A stretch of DNA of 64,000 nucleotides from Nonomuraea polychroma (GTDB lineage Bacteria > Actinomycetota > Actinomycetes > Streptosporangiales > Streptosporangiaceae). Position 1 is the first letter of the stretch, and every line of letters starts with the position of its first letter. A program made the position numbers and the translations under genes. Positions 49,612-57,291 of the stretch are shown piece by piece. The stretch is taken from contig NZ_SAUN01000001.1 in the NCBI RefSeq assembly GCF_004011505.1, forward strand, positions 5,917,501 to 5,981,500, in the 5' to 3' direction. A model generated the notes under the pieces. That model had not been told where the DNA came from. It did not search any database and saw only the letters and a list, made by a program, of their open reading frames with translations.

Positions 49612-50538
49612 ATGCGCAGCACCACCGACACCGTACTGCGGCCGTCCGACGAGGTGGCCGAGGCCCTGGCCGGCGGCGCACCCGTCGTGGCGCTGGAGTC
49701 CACGATCATCTCTCACGGGCTGCCGCAGCCGCGCAACCTGGAGGTGGCGCGTGAGCTGGAGGGAGTCGTACGGGCCGCGGGAGCGGTGCCGGCCACGATC
49801 GCCGTGCTGGACGGCGTGCCCAGGATCGGCCTGACCGAGGTGGAGCTGGAGCGCATCGCGACCGAGTCCGGGCTGCGCAAGCTGGGCCAGCGGGACCTGC
49901 CCGTGGCGGCGGCGCTGAAGGCCAGCGGCGCGACCACTGTGTCCGCCACGTCGTTCCTGGCGGCCCGCGCCGGGATCCGGGTGTTCGCCACCGGCGGGCT
50001 CGGCGGCGTGCACCGTGGCTGGACCGAGGATCAGGACGAGTCCGCCGATCTCGACACGCTGGCCCGTACCCGCATCACGGTCGTGTGCGCGGGCGTGAAG
50101 TCCATCCTCGACGTGCCGGCGACGCTGCAGCGGCTGGAGACCCGGGGCGTGAGCGTGGTGGGCTACCGCACCGACACCTTCCCCGGCTTCTACCTGCACT
50201 CTTCCGGCCAGCCGATCGACTGGCGGATCGAGTCGCCCGAGGAGGCGGCGGAGATCATGCGCGGCCAGGACGCGCTCGGCGGCCAGGAGACGGCGTTGAT
50301 CGTCGCCAACCCGGTCCCCGAGGACCTGCAGCTCGACCCCGAGCTGCACGACCGCGTGCTGGCCGAGGCGCTGGCCGCCGCCGAGCGCGAGGCCGTCAAG
50401 GGGCAGGCGATCACCCCGTTCCTGCTGGGCTACCTGGTGAACGGCACCGGCGGCGCCTCCCTGGACGCGAACCTGGCCGCCGTACGCGGCAACACCGCCC
50501 TGGCCGCCCGGATCGCCCTGTCGTGGGCGCGACTGTGA
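49612..50538 (+). CDS. psuG: Pseudouridine-5'-phosphate glycosidase
   Basis: A 308-residue enzyme that cleaves pseudouridine 5'-phosphate to uracil and ribose 5-phosphate. Typical blocks are VVALESTIISHGLPQPRNLE near residue 22, FATGGLGGVHRG near 120, VVCAGVKSILDVPATLQRLE near 155 and GGQETALIVANPVPE near 220. The C-terminal KGQAITPFLLGYLVNGTGG also fits. ATG at 49612, GAGGAG some 14 nt earlier. The kinase gene follows immediately, completing the psuGK pathway; its substrate would come from tRNA/rRNA turnover. Confidence 0.93.
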   Translation: MRSTTDTVLRPSDEVAEALAGGAPVVALESTIISHGLPQPRNLEVARELEGVVRAAGAVPATIAVLDGVPRIGLTEVELERIATESGLRKLGQRDLPVAAALKASGATTVSATSFLAARAGIRVFATGGLGGVHRGWTEDQDESADLDTLARTRITVVCAGVKSILDVPATLQRLETRGVSVVGYRTDTFPGFYLHSSGQPIDWRIESPEEAAEIMRGQDALGGQETALIVANPVPEDLQLDPELHDRVLAEALAAAEREAVKGQAITPFLLGYLVNGTGGASLDANLAAVRGNTALAARIALSWARL

Positions 50539-50540
50539 AA

Positions 50541-50642
50541 TGGCGATCTCGTGCCGACTTCTGAGACCGCGCGACCTGGCGATCTCGTGCCGACTTCTGA
50601 GACCGCGCGACCTGGCGATCTCATGCCGACTTCTGAGACCGC
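50541..50642. repeat. 36-bp tandem repeat at the psuG-psuK junction
   Basis: Two full copies (50541-50576, 50577-50612) and a 30-bp third (50613-50642) starting TGGCGATCTC. As 36 is divisible by three, the array stays in frame and would encode three repeats of the peptide PTSETARPGDL at the N-terminus of the kinase, if translation starts upstream. Confidence 0.85.
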
Positions 50643-51573
50643 TGTGACGGACCGCGGCCTGCTGGTCATCGGCGACGTGGTCACCGATGTGGTGGCGTTG
50701 CACGGTTCGCCGGTCATGTCGGGCACCGACACGGCCGCCGACATCGTGCTGCGCCCCGGCGGCTCCGGCGCGAACACCGCCGCCTGGGCCGCCCACCTGG
50801 GCGCCGATACCCGTCTCCTGACCAGGCTCGGCTACGACAGCAGCGATTGGCACACCGCCGAGCTGGTCAAGACGGGGGTGCGGCCCCATGTGACGGTGGA
50901 TCCCGAGCATCCGACCGCCGTGGTGATCGCGATGGTGGACAGGAGCGGCGAACGTTCGATGCTCACCAACCGCGGCGCAGGCGCCCTGATCTCCGCGGAC
51001 GACTGGGACCCCGCCCTGCTCGACGGCGTCGCCCGGCTGCACCTGTCCGGCTACCTGCTCTTCGCCACCCCCGGCCTGAGCCTGGCCACGGCCGCCATGG
51101 CGGACGCCGCGGCCGCGGGCGTGGCGATCAGCGTCGACCCGGCCTCGACGGGACCGCTGCGTGACTTCGGCGTTGAACGTTTCATGCGCGAAACCGCCCC
51201 CGCCGGTCTCATCATCCCGAACCTCGACGAGGCCCTCCTGCTGACCGGCGCCACCACCGCGGAACGCGCCGCGGTGCTCCTCAGTGAGAGATATGGCACA
51301 GCGATCGTGAAGCTCGGCGCCGACGGTGCGCTGGCCGCGGTGGACGGAACAGTTGTGGCAACGGCCGCGGGCGTACCCGCCGAGGTCGTAGACTCCACCG
51401 GAGCAGGTGACGCGTTCGCCGCCGGATTTCTCACAGCAAGCTTGCAGGGGGTCGACGAACGGGGCGCATTGGAGGCAGGTTGCCGTGCCGGTGCCGCATG
51501 TGTGGCCCAGGTGGGCGGTCGTCCACGGTACGGTTTGGATCTGAACCGTCTTTACCCTATTCACACTGATTGA
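50551..51573 (+). CDS. psuK: PfkB-family kinase (pseudouridine kinase)
   Basis: A ribokinase-family protein of 309-340 residues. LVIGDVVTDVVALHG opens the fold, GGSGANTAAWAAHLGADTRL is the PfkB signature 1 region, and VVDSTGAGDAFAAGFL near the end is signature 2 with catalytic Asp. Next to psuG it should phosphorylate pseudouridine. The GTG at 50551 would include the 36-bp repeats (three MPTSETARPGDL-type units); the GTG at 50644 is also reasonable and would leave the repeats untranslated. Confidence 0.87.
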   Translation: MPTSETARPGDLVPTSETARPGDLMPTSETAVTDRGLLVIGDVVTDVVALHGSPVMSGTDTAADIVLRPGGSGANTAAWAAHLGADTRLLTRLGYDSSDWHTAELVKTGVRPHVTVDPEHPTAVVIAMVDRSGERSMLTNRGAGALISADDWDPALLDGVARLHLSGYLLFATPGLSLATAAMADAAAAGVAISVDPASTGPLRDFGVERFMRETAPAGLIIPNLDEALLLTGATTAERAAVLLSERYGTAIVKLGADGALAAVDGTVVATAAGVPAEVVDSTGAGDAFAAGFLTASLQGVDERGALEAGCRAGAACVAQVGGRPRYGLDLNRLYPIHTD

Positions 51574-51656
51574 TAGCTTGCCGCGTAGGCTGCACCATTA
51601 GCCACATGCGTTATGGGCGCCACCACGCGGCTCACTGGGGAGGATAAGGTCCGCCG

Positions 51657-54023
51657 ATGGAAGTCGAGTCATCGATCTGCCTGAGCGACCTAGTCCCTGC
51701 TCTGCGCTGGAGCCGACCACAGCAGGTGGCCGAGGTGCTGGGCGATCCGCGCCTGCCCGCGGGGTGGTGGTCCTCGCTGGCCCTGTCGAAGGCGCTCGGC
51801 ACGGCGGGCCTCGACTGGATCTGCGAACGTCTCGCCCGGCTGGCCTCTTCCCGCTGGGATCATCTGCCGCTGACCGACCTGATTCCCGCGCTGACCGTCC
51901 ACCAGGTCGACCCGGCGTTGCCCGGCTGGCCCGAGGCCACCCGCACGGCGGTCGCCGGCCTCGGCGGCTGGCAGCGACTGCGCCGCCTGTCACCGAGCGA
52001 CCTGAGCACGCCGTCGGCCACGCCGGAAGTCGTGATCGGCTCCATCTTCCGCGAGATACTCGGCCGCATCCCCGCCCAGCGCCAGGCCGCGAAGCCGGAT
52101 CACCCCGAGGTGACGCGCCCGCTGCAGCGCGGCGCGGCCCCCGCACAGGAGGAGGCCCGGGGCGCCGGGCCGGAGCCCCAGACCGGCTCGTTCGCCGCCC
52201 AGAGCGGTTCCCCCGCCGAGCGTCCCGAGGGCTCCACGCAACAACCGCAGACCGCCGGCCCGTTCGCCGCCGCTCAAGGCAACGGCATGCCTCAACGCCA
52301 GGGCGGCGCCTTCCCCGGCCAGCCCGGCTCGTTCCCCGCCGCAGAGGGCACGCCTCCGCGCCCGGCGGGACAGCCGTCGGACGGCGCTCCGGCCCGCCAG
52401 ACCGGCTCGTTCCCGGTCCAGCAGGACAGCGGCCCGCAGCGCCCAACCGGCTCACAAGACAGCGGCGCTCAGCGCGAAACCGGCTCCTTCCCGGCGCAGC
52501 AGGACAGCGGCCCGCAACGCCAAACCGGCTCCTTCCCGGGCCAGCCGGACAGCGGCCCGCAACCCCAGGCGGGATCCTTCCCCGCGCAGAGCGGCGCGTC
52601 CCCCGCGCAGCCACAGGGCGGCGCACCGCGTCAGGGCTTCGCTGGCGAGGGCGGCCTCCCGCAGCGCCCGGGCCAGCCCGAACGTCTCCCGCAGCGCCCC
52701 GGGGGCCCGCAGCCCGGCCGCCAGGACACCGGATCCCTGCCGCGCATCCCGGCCCCGGGCGCATCCGGCCCCGGCGGTCCGAGTACCGGGTCGTTCCCCG
52801 CCATCCCCGGCGGCCCGAGCACCGGGTCGTTCCCCGCCATCCCCGGCGGCCCGAGCACCGGGTCATTCCCAGCCATCCCCGCCGGGGACGCCCCCAAGGG
52901 CGCCGCCCCCCGCACGCCCGCGTACCCGACACCCGCCACGGGCTCTCCCAGCCCCGTGCCGTCCGACACCGACCACGCCATGGTGCGGGTCGTCGACAGC
53001 CTGTTCCGCAGCCTGGACAAACTCGAGCTGGCCGTGGCCGTGCACCGGCTGTTCGCCGAGGACCCGGTCAGCCTGCGCACGCTCGCGCACAAGATGCTGG
53101 TCGAGCGGGACGCGCTCTCGCAGGCCCAGCGCACCGCCGAGGAACGCGTGCTGCACTGGCTGCGCTCCTCGGAATCCGCCCCGGTCACGGGACACATGTT
53201 CCGCCTGACCGAGTGGCTCGGCGCGGCTGCCACGGAAGACCAGCTCATCGGCGCGGACCCGGCTCACCCTGTGATGGTGCCGTCGTTGCGCACCCCGCTG
53301 TGGCGGGTGCTGGTGACCCTCATGCCCGACCGCCGCCTCCAGGACGGCTGGCTGGTGGTGGGCGACCTCCACGGTCTGCAGGCCCGTACGCGGCAGCTCT
53401 TGGCCTCCAGCCCGCCCGACACCGACGTCGTCGAGCTGATGGCGGAGCTCGGCATCCGCGCCCACTCGGCCCAGGCATGGCTCGATGCCCTGCCTCCCGA
53501 GAGCGCGCCCGGCCAGGTGTCCTCGTCGGCCCCGTCGCCGGCCCAGCCGCTGCCCCGCCGCACCCCGGGCGCGAACGGGCACCACCACCGGGGTGGCCAG
53601 CCCATCCCGCCCGCGACCACCGCCTCGATCGACCCGTCCGCCGCCCTGGCCACCCTGTCGGCGCTGTCGGGCGGCCGTTCCGGCGTGTTGCCTGTGGCGG
53701 GCGCCCCTTCCACGCCGCCCGCGCCACTGCCGAGCCCGTCCTCGGACCCGCGCCGCTGGCAGCGCATCGAGGTCACCCCCGAACACCTGCGCGGCGGACC
53801 GGTGCCGGTGCCCGAAGGGTACGCGGCGCAGCTCGGCATGCGTCCCGGCACCCTGCTGTCGGTCACGGGTCCCGGCGACAACGCCATCGTCCTGGTCTGG
53901 CAAGGCCACCAGCCGGTCTTCGACTCGCTCCAGCCGGTGCTCATGCGGCTGAACGCGCGCCCGGGCGACCAGGTCTACGTCACGGTGGACGGCTATCGCC
54001 TGGAAGCCCAGCTGACCGCCTGA
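51657..54023 (+). CDS. Large unrecognised protein: two helical domains around a disordered PQG-rich linker
   Basis: A 788-residue protein. Residues 1-130 are helical with repeats such as LPLTDLIPAL and WPEATRTAVAGLGGWQRLRR, faintly like helix-hairpin-helix proteins. Residues 140-440 are Pro/Gln/Gly/Ser-rich and disordered with recurring TGSFPAQQDSGPQ and FPAIPGGPSTGS. Residues 445-620 are a second helical domain with a sigma region 3/4-like core (LELAVAVHRLFAEDPVSLRT). The last 95 residues have EVTPEHLRGGPVPVPEGYAA and a beta-rich end. The ATG at 51657 has TAAGGT 6 nt before it. I cannot assign a family. Confidence 0.72.
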   Translation: MEVESSICLSDLVPALRWSRPQQVAEVLGDPRLPAGWWSSLALSKALGTAGLDWICERLARLASSRWDHLPLTDLIPALTVHQVDPALPGWPEATRTAVAGLGGWQRLRRLSPSDLSTPSATPEVVIGSIFREILGRIPAQRQAAKPDHPEVTRPLQRGAAPAQEEARGAGPEPQTGSFAAQSGSPAERPEGSTQQPQTAGPFAAAQGNGMPQRQGGAFPGQPGSFPAAEGTPPRPAGQPSDGAPARQTGSFPVQQDSGPQRPTGSQDSGAQRETGSFPAQQDSGPQRQTGSFPGQPDSGPQPQAGSFPAQSGASPAQPQGGAPRQGFAGEGGLPQRPGQPERLPQRPGGPQPGRQDTGSLPRIPAPGASGPGGPSTGSFPAIPGGPSTGSFPAIPGGPSTGSFPAIPAGDAPKGAAPRTPAYPTPATGSPSPVPSDTDHAMVRVVDSLFRSLDKLELAVAVHRLFAEDPVSLRTLAHKMLVERDALSQAQRTAEERVLHWLRSSESAPVTGHMFRLTEWLGAAATEDQLIGADPAHPVMVPSLRTPLWRVLVTLMPDRRLQDGWLVVGDLHGLQARTRQLLASSPPDTDVVELMAELGIRAHSAQAWLDALPPESAPGQVSSSAPSPAQPLPRRTPGANGHHHRGGQPIPPATTASIDPSAALATLSALSGGRSGVLPVAGAPSTPPAPLPSPSSDPRRWQRIEVTPEHLRGGPVPVPEGYAAQLGMRPGTLLSVTGPGDNAIVLVWQGHQPVFDSLQPVLMRLNARPGDQVYVTVDGYRLEAQLTA
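52769..52876. repeat. 36-bp tandem repeats inside the unknown gene
   Basis: Three units (52769, 52805, 52841) encode PGGPSTGSFPAI-type peptides in the disordered linker. The DNA copies differ at only a few bases. Confidence 0.85.
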
Positions 54024-54325
54024 GCGTCCACCATGTCGACGGGTCCGGTGCGCACGTAACGGCGCCCGGCCCCGTGCGGGGTCAGAGGGCGTTTTCCTGG
54101 AGGCCACCAGCCACGTGCGGCGGGTGGCGGCACACTTGGCGAAGCCGTACAGGATGGGTGGAACGGAAAGCCCGCGCCGGACGAGCACCCCACGCGCCCA
54201 CAACACGCCGCGAGTCGCGCCAGCGGGCGACACGATGCCCAAGCACGAAGCCACCGTCACAACCACACCGCACCACAGCATGCGGCCACGGTGACCGCCG
54301 CCCGGCGCGGAGCACGAGCCCACGG
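54024..54325. other. Non-coding stretch left of the IS21 element
   Basis: About 300 bp between the unknown gene and the IS21 element. I see no convincing gene. The right part (about 54190-54325) is rich in GCACCACA/CCACGG-like strings that resemble decayed units of the 40-bp array on the other side of the IS21 element. Before insertion this sequence was joined directly to 56947. Confidence 0.5.
54319..54325. repeat. Left target-site duplication of the IS21 element
   Basis: CCCACGG, repeated at 56940-56946. Confidence 0.85.
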
Positions 54326-54426
54326 TGTCAACGGTCATGAAGATCCCCAGGTAGGTGGACTTGGGTTCTCTCGGCTGGTGGCCACCAGAAATCCATGCTG
54401 ATGGCCGGGGTGGTCCTGATGGGTGG

Positions 54427-55200
54427 TCAGGTCAACGGGGTGACGCCCTTGCCCGCCAGAGCCTCGGCGAGTCGGTGGGAATCGCCCTTGGTCAGGACCA
54501 GGTGGGCGTGGTGGAGGAGCCGGTCGACCGAGGCGGTGGCCAGGGTCTTGGGCATGATGGTGTCGAACCCGCTCGGGTGGATGTTGCTGGTGATCGCGAT
54601 CGAGCGGCGTTCGTAGGCGGCATCGATGATCCGGTAGAACGCCTCGGCGGCGTCGGTTCCGGCCGGGAGCAGGCCGATGTCGTCGATGACGATGAGGTCG
54701 GCGCGGCAGATGCGGGCGACGGTGCGCGCGATGGAGCCGTCGACTTTGGCCTTGCCGATCGTGGTGGTGAGGGTTTCCAGGGTGAACCAGGCCACGCGTA
54801 GGTCCTTCTCGATGGCCGCGTGGGCCAGGCCCTCGGTGAAGTGCGATTTGCCGGTGCCCGACGGGCCGGCGATCACGAGGTTTTCGGCCCGGCCGATCCA
54901 TTCCAGCGTGGCCAGGGCGTTCTGGGTGGGTTCGGGGATGGAGGACTCCTCCGGTCGCCAGGACGCGAGGGTCTTGCCGGTGGGGAAGTTGGCCGAGGTG
55001 CGGCGCAGCCGCCGGGTGGCCGCGTCGCGGCCGGTGACCTCCTCGTGGATGAGAATCCGCAGGACTTCGGCGGGGTCCCAGCGTTGCGCGCGGGCGGTGG
55101 CCAGCACGTCGGGGGCGGCTTTGCGCAGGTAGGGCAGGCGCATCCGGCGTAGCAGCCGGTCCAGTTCGTCGGGCAGAGCCGGTGGGGTGGGCGAGGTCAT
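54427..55200 (-). CDS. istB: IS21 helper ATPase
   Basis: A 257-residue AAA+ protein. Walker A is LVIAGPSGTGKSHFTEGLA near residue 108 and Walker B is LIVIDDIGLLPAG near 168; FDTIMPKTLATASVDRLLHH belongs to the sensor region. It binds DNA and selects the target for IstA. Starts with ATG at 55200, 65 nt after the istA stop. Confidence 0.93.
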   Translation of the reverse strand: MTSPTPPALPDELDRLLRRMRLPYLRKAAPDVLATARAQRWDPAEVLRILIHEEVTGRDAATRRLRRTSANFPTGKTLASWRPEESSIPEPTQNALATLEWIGRAENLVIAGPSGTGKSHFTEGLAHAAIEKDLRVAWFTLETLTTTIGKAKVDGSIARTVARICRADLIVIDDIGLLPAGTDAAEAFYRIIDAAYERRSIAITSNIHPSGFDTIMPKTLATASVDRLLHHAHLVLTKGDSHRLAEALAGKGVTPLT

Positions 55201-55265
55201 GGGGTGGGGTTCTCCTCATCGTGGGCGCCCGCCCGGCCGCGCAGGCCGGGCGGGTGGTGGGGTGG

Positions 55266-56765
55266 TCACTGGCCCAGGGCCTGCCAGGAGGCGGTGCCGG
55301 GCTGAGCCGAATGCGTCTCATCGGCGCGCACGAGTTCGCCAACGGCCCGGTGGTCGCTCAGATGGTCGACGATGGCGGGCAGGTCGTCGTCGGCGAAGCG
55401 GCCGGCGATCGCGGCCAGGCCGAGTGCCTCATCGACACGCTCAGCGCCGAGCACCGCGGCCAGTTCGACGGCGCGTGCCATCTTGGCGCGGATGCGCACG
55501 GCTCCGGCTGGTCCGGCCTCGGTCAGCCACCGCTTGGCGCCCGGCCCGATGCCCAGGAACGCGACCTCCGCCTCGCTGCGCGGCCGCGGTTTCGGCTGGT
55601 GGACACTGCGCCCATTGGGATGGTGCGGGTAGTGCTGGGTGAGGATCTGCGGGTTACCCGGGACAGACACTCGATGGCGGGCGATCTCGGCCAGCTCCCC
55701 GCCGACGGCCCGGGCGGTGATGACGAGTTCCTCGCCGACCACACGCACCCAGACCTTGGTGTCGATGTGTCCGGGTGGGGTGGAGTAGCGCACCGAGGCG
55801 AAGCTGATGGTCTGGTCGTCATAGACGATCCGCTGCTCGCCCAGCGCCAGCGCGAACGGCTCGGCCGGCAGCACGTGCAACGCCTGCTGCTCGATCAACA
55901 GCTGCTCGGCGGGGACCTGGCCGCTGCCGCGATGCCGGCGGGCGTTGATCTTCTCGCACCAGGTCCGGCATTGTTCGGCCAGCTCGGCGAAACTGCCGTA
56001 CTCGCTGCGGAGGTTGGCCTCGGTGGGTACCAGATCCGCCTTGGCCAGGCGGACGGTGGCCTCCACCCCGCCCTTGGATTCAGGATCGTAAGGCACGCAG
56101 GTCTCCACCGTGCAGCCGTAATACCGGCCCGCGGCGACGATCTGCGGATGCCGCACCGCGATCCCGGCGACGTGGTCGCTGGTCACCGTCTTGGCGTTGT
56201 CGGTGAGGACGTAGGTGGGGGCGCCGCCGATCCGCCGCAGCGTCGAATCAAGGCACGACACCAACGTGCCGAGCGTGCAGTCCCAGACCGGGATCACTAC
56301 CCGAAACTTCGACCAGGCCAGCCAAGCGCACCACAGCCAGGTGCGTCTCCCGCCGACCCGCGGGCCTTCGCCCCAGTCGAACTGCAGCCACATGCCCGGC
56401 TCGGGGATCCACGGCCGGTAGGTGCGCCGCCGCCCGGCCCGCCACGCAGCCTTGGCGGCGTTGACCGCCCGCCGGGTGGAGCGGGGGCTGCCCCGATATC
56501 CCATCGCGACCAGCTTGTCGTGGGCGACATCAGCGCGGATCTTCGCCTTCGACGCCTCCACCCATTCTTCGATCTTCTCCAGGAACGGGTCGATCAGCTT
56601 CGGCCGGGCCGCCCGCTCATACGGGTTGAGGCCCAGCTGGCGCAGTTCGACGTAGCGTTTGACGGTCTTGGGGTCCGCGCCGGACAGTTGCGCGGCGGAG
56701 TGGACGGTCTTGGTCAGGTCGTACGCCTCAAAGATCTTCATGATCTCTCTGTCAGACTTTGTCAC
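55266..56765 (-). CDS. istA: IS21 transposase
   Basis: A 499-residue DDE transposase. The N-terminal HTH has LTKTVHSAAQLSGADPKTVK; the catalytic core (residues 120-300) has WLQFDWGEGPRV (first Asp), YVLTDNAKT (second Asp) and PYDPESKGGVEATVRLAK (Glu). The GTG at 56765 is chosen because AGAGG lies 5 nt upstream; an ATG at 56831 is possible. No disruption is visible, so the element should be mobile. Confidence 0.92.
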   Translation of the reverse strand: MTKSDREIMKIFEAYDLTKTVHSAAQLSGADPKTVKRYVELRQLGLNPYERAARPKLIDPFLEKIEEWVEASKAKIRADVAHDKLVAMGYRGSPRSTRRAVNAAKAAWRAGRRRTYRPWIPEPGMWLQFDWGEGPRVGGRRTWLWCAWLAWSKFRVVIPVWDCTLGTLVSCLDSTLRRIGGAPTYVLTDNAKTVTSDHVAGIAVRHPQIVAAGRYYGCTVETCVPYDPESKGGVEATVRLAKADLVPTEANLRSEYGSFAELAEQCRTWCEKINARRHRGSGQVPAEQLLIEQQALHVLPAEPFALALGEQRIVYDDQTISFASVRYSTPPGHIDTKVWVRVVGEELVITARAVGGELAEIARHRVSVPGNPQILTQHYPHHPNGRSVHQPKPRPRSEAEVAFLGIGPGAKRWLTEAGPAGAVRIRAKMARAVELAAVLGAERVDEALGLAAIAGRFADDDLPAIVDHLSDHRAVGELVRADETHSAQPGTASWQALGQ

Positions 56766-56939
56766 GGGACCTCTTCGGTCGGCTTGCGAAATGCGGCAAA
56801 CATCAGCAAACCGGACTGGAGAGGTCTCCAAGGGGACAGGCGAAGATCAGGACACCCGAGGCCATCCACCGGGAATTCTCGTGGCCATCAGCCGGGACTC
56901 AACTGGCCGCCCACCAGGAGTCTTCCATGGCCGTCGGCA

Positions 56940-56946
56940 CCCACGG
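56940..56946. repeat. Right target-site duplication of the IS21 element
   Basis: CCCACGG, identical to 54319-54325. Confidence 0.85.
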
Positions 56947-56980
56947 TCACAGCCGCACGACGCAGGAGCCAGGTCACGTC

Positions 56981-57260
56981 CGCGCGAAGCCATGGGCGCT
57001 AGGACCAAACGCCGGTCGCGGCCGCGGAAGCCGCGGGCGGACGACCGAGCACTCGGCCACGGCCGCACCACGCCACAAGCCCAAACACCAAGCACCGCAC
57101 AGCCGCACCACGCCACAAGCCCAAACACCAAGCACCGCACAGCCGCACCACGCCACAAGCCCAAACACCAAGCACCGCACAGCCGCGCGAAGCCGCAGGC
57201 GCGAGCACCAAGCACCGCACGGCCGCGCGAAGCCACAAGCCCGAACACCAAGCACCCACT
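56981..57260. repeat. 40-bp tandem repeat array next to the IS21 element
   Basis: Seven contiguous 40-bp units. The copies at 57101-57140 and 57141-57180 are identical, and 57061-57100 differs by one base. Those at 57181 and 57221 are clearly related, with CGCGCGAAGCC replacing CGCACCACGCC. The two at 56981 and 57021 are decayed. Every unit has a core like AACACCAAGCACC. There are no spacers between units. The array ends 32 nt before the LuxR stop codon. Nothing else is seen in 56947-57291. Confidence 0.88.
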
Positions 57261-57291
57261 CACGGCCGGGTGCAGTCGCGCGCCGCGCCCG

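Larger units (their letters stand above)
54326..56939 (-). mobile_element. Complete IS21-family insertion sequence (2,614 bp)
   Basis: Carries istA and istB in the normal order. Left end TGTCAACGGTCATGAAGATC and right end (complement) TGCCGACGGCCATGGAAGAC match over their first 14 positions except for a few bases, and both start TG. Inside, the 49-bp blocks 54372-54420 and 56846-56894 are inverted copies of each other at about 80 percent, the multiple terminal repeats expected of this family. Flanked by the 7-bp duplication CCCACGG. Confidence 0.9.

Noticed and set aside
54082..54315. Short minus-strand frame in the gap left of the IS21 element
   Set aside because: No ribosome site, no recognisable protein, and composition like the decayed repeat; probably spurious.
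56981..57260. CRISPR-like repeat array
   Set aside because: Units are 40 bp and touch each other with no spacers, and no cas gene is present; this is a tandem repeat.
56847..57263. Minus-strand frame of 138 codons over the 40-bp array
   Set aside because: All three minus frames are open through the array because it lacks stops, the frame enters the IS21 end, and the peptide is a repeat artefact.
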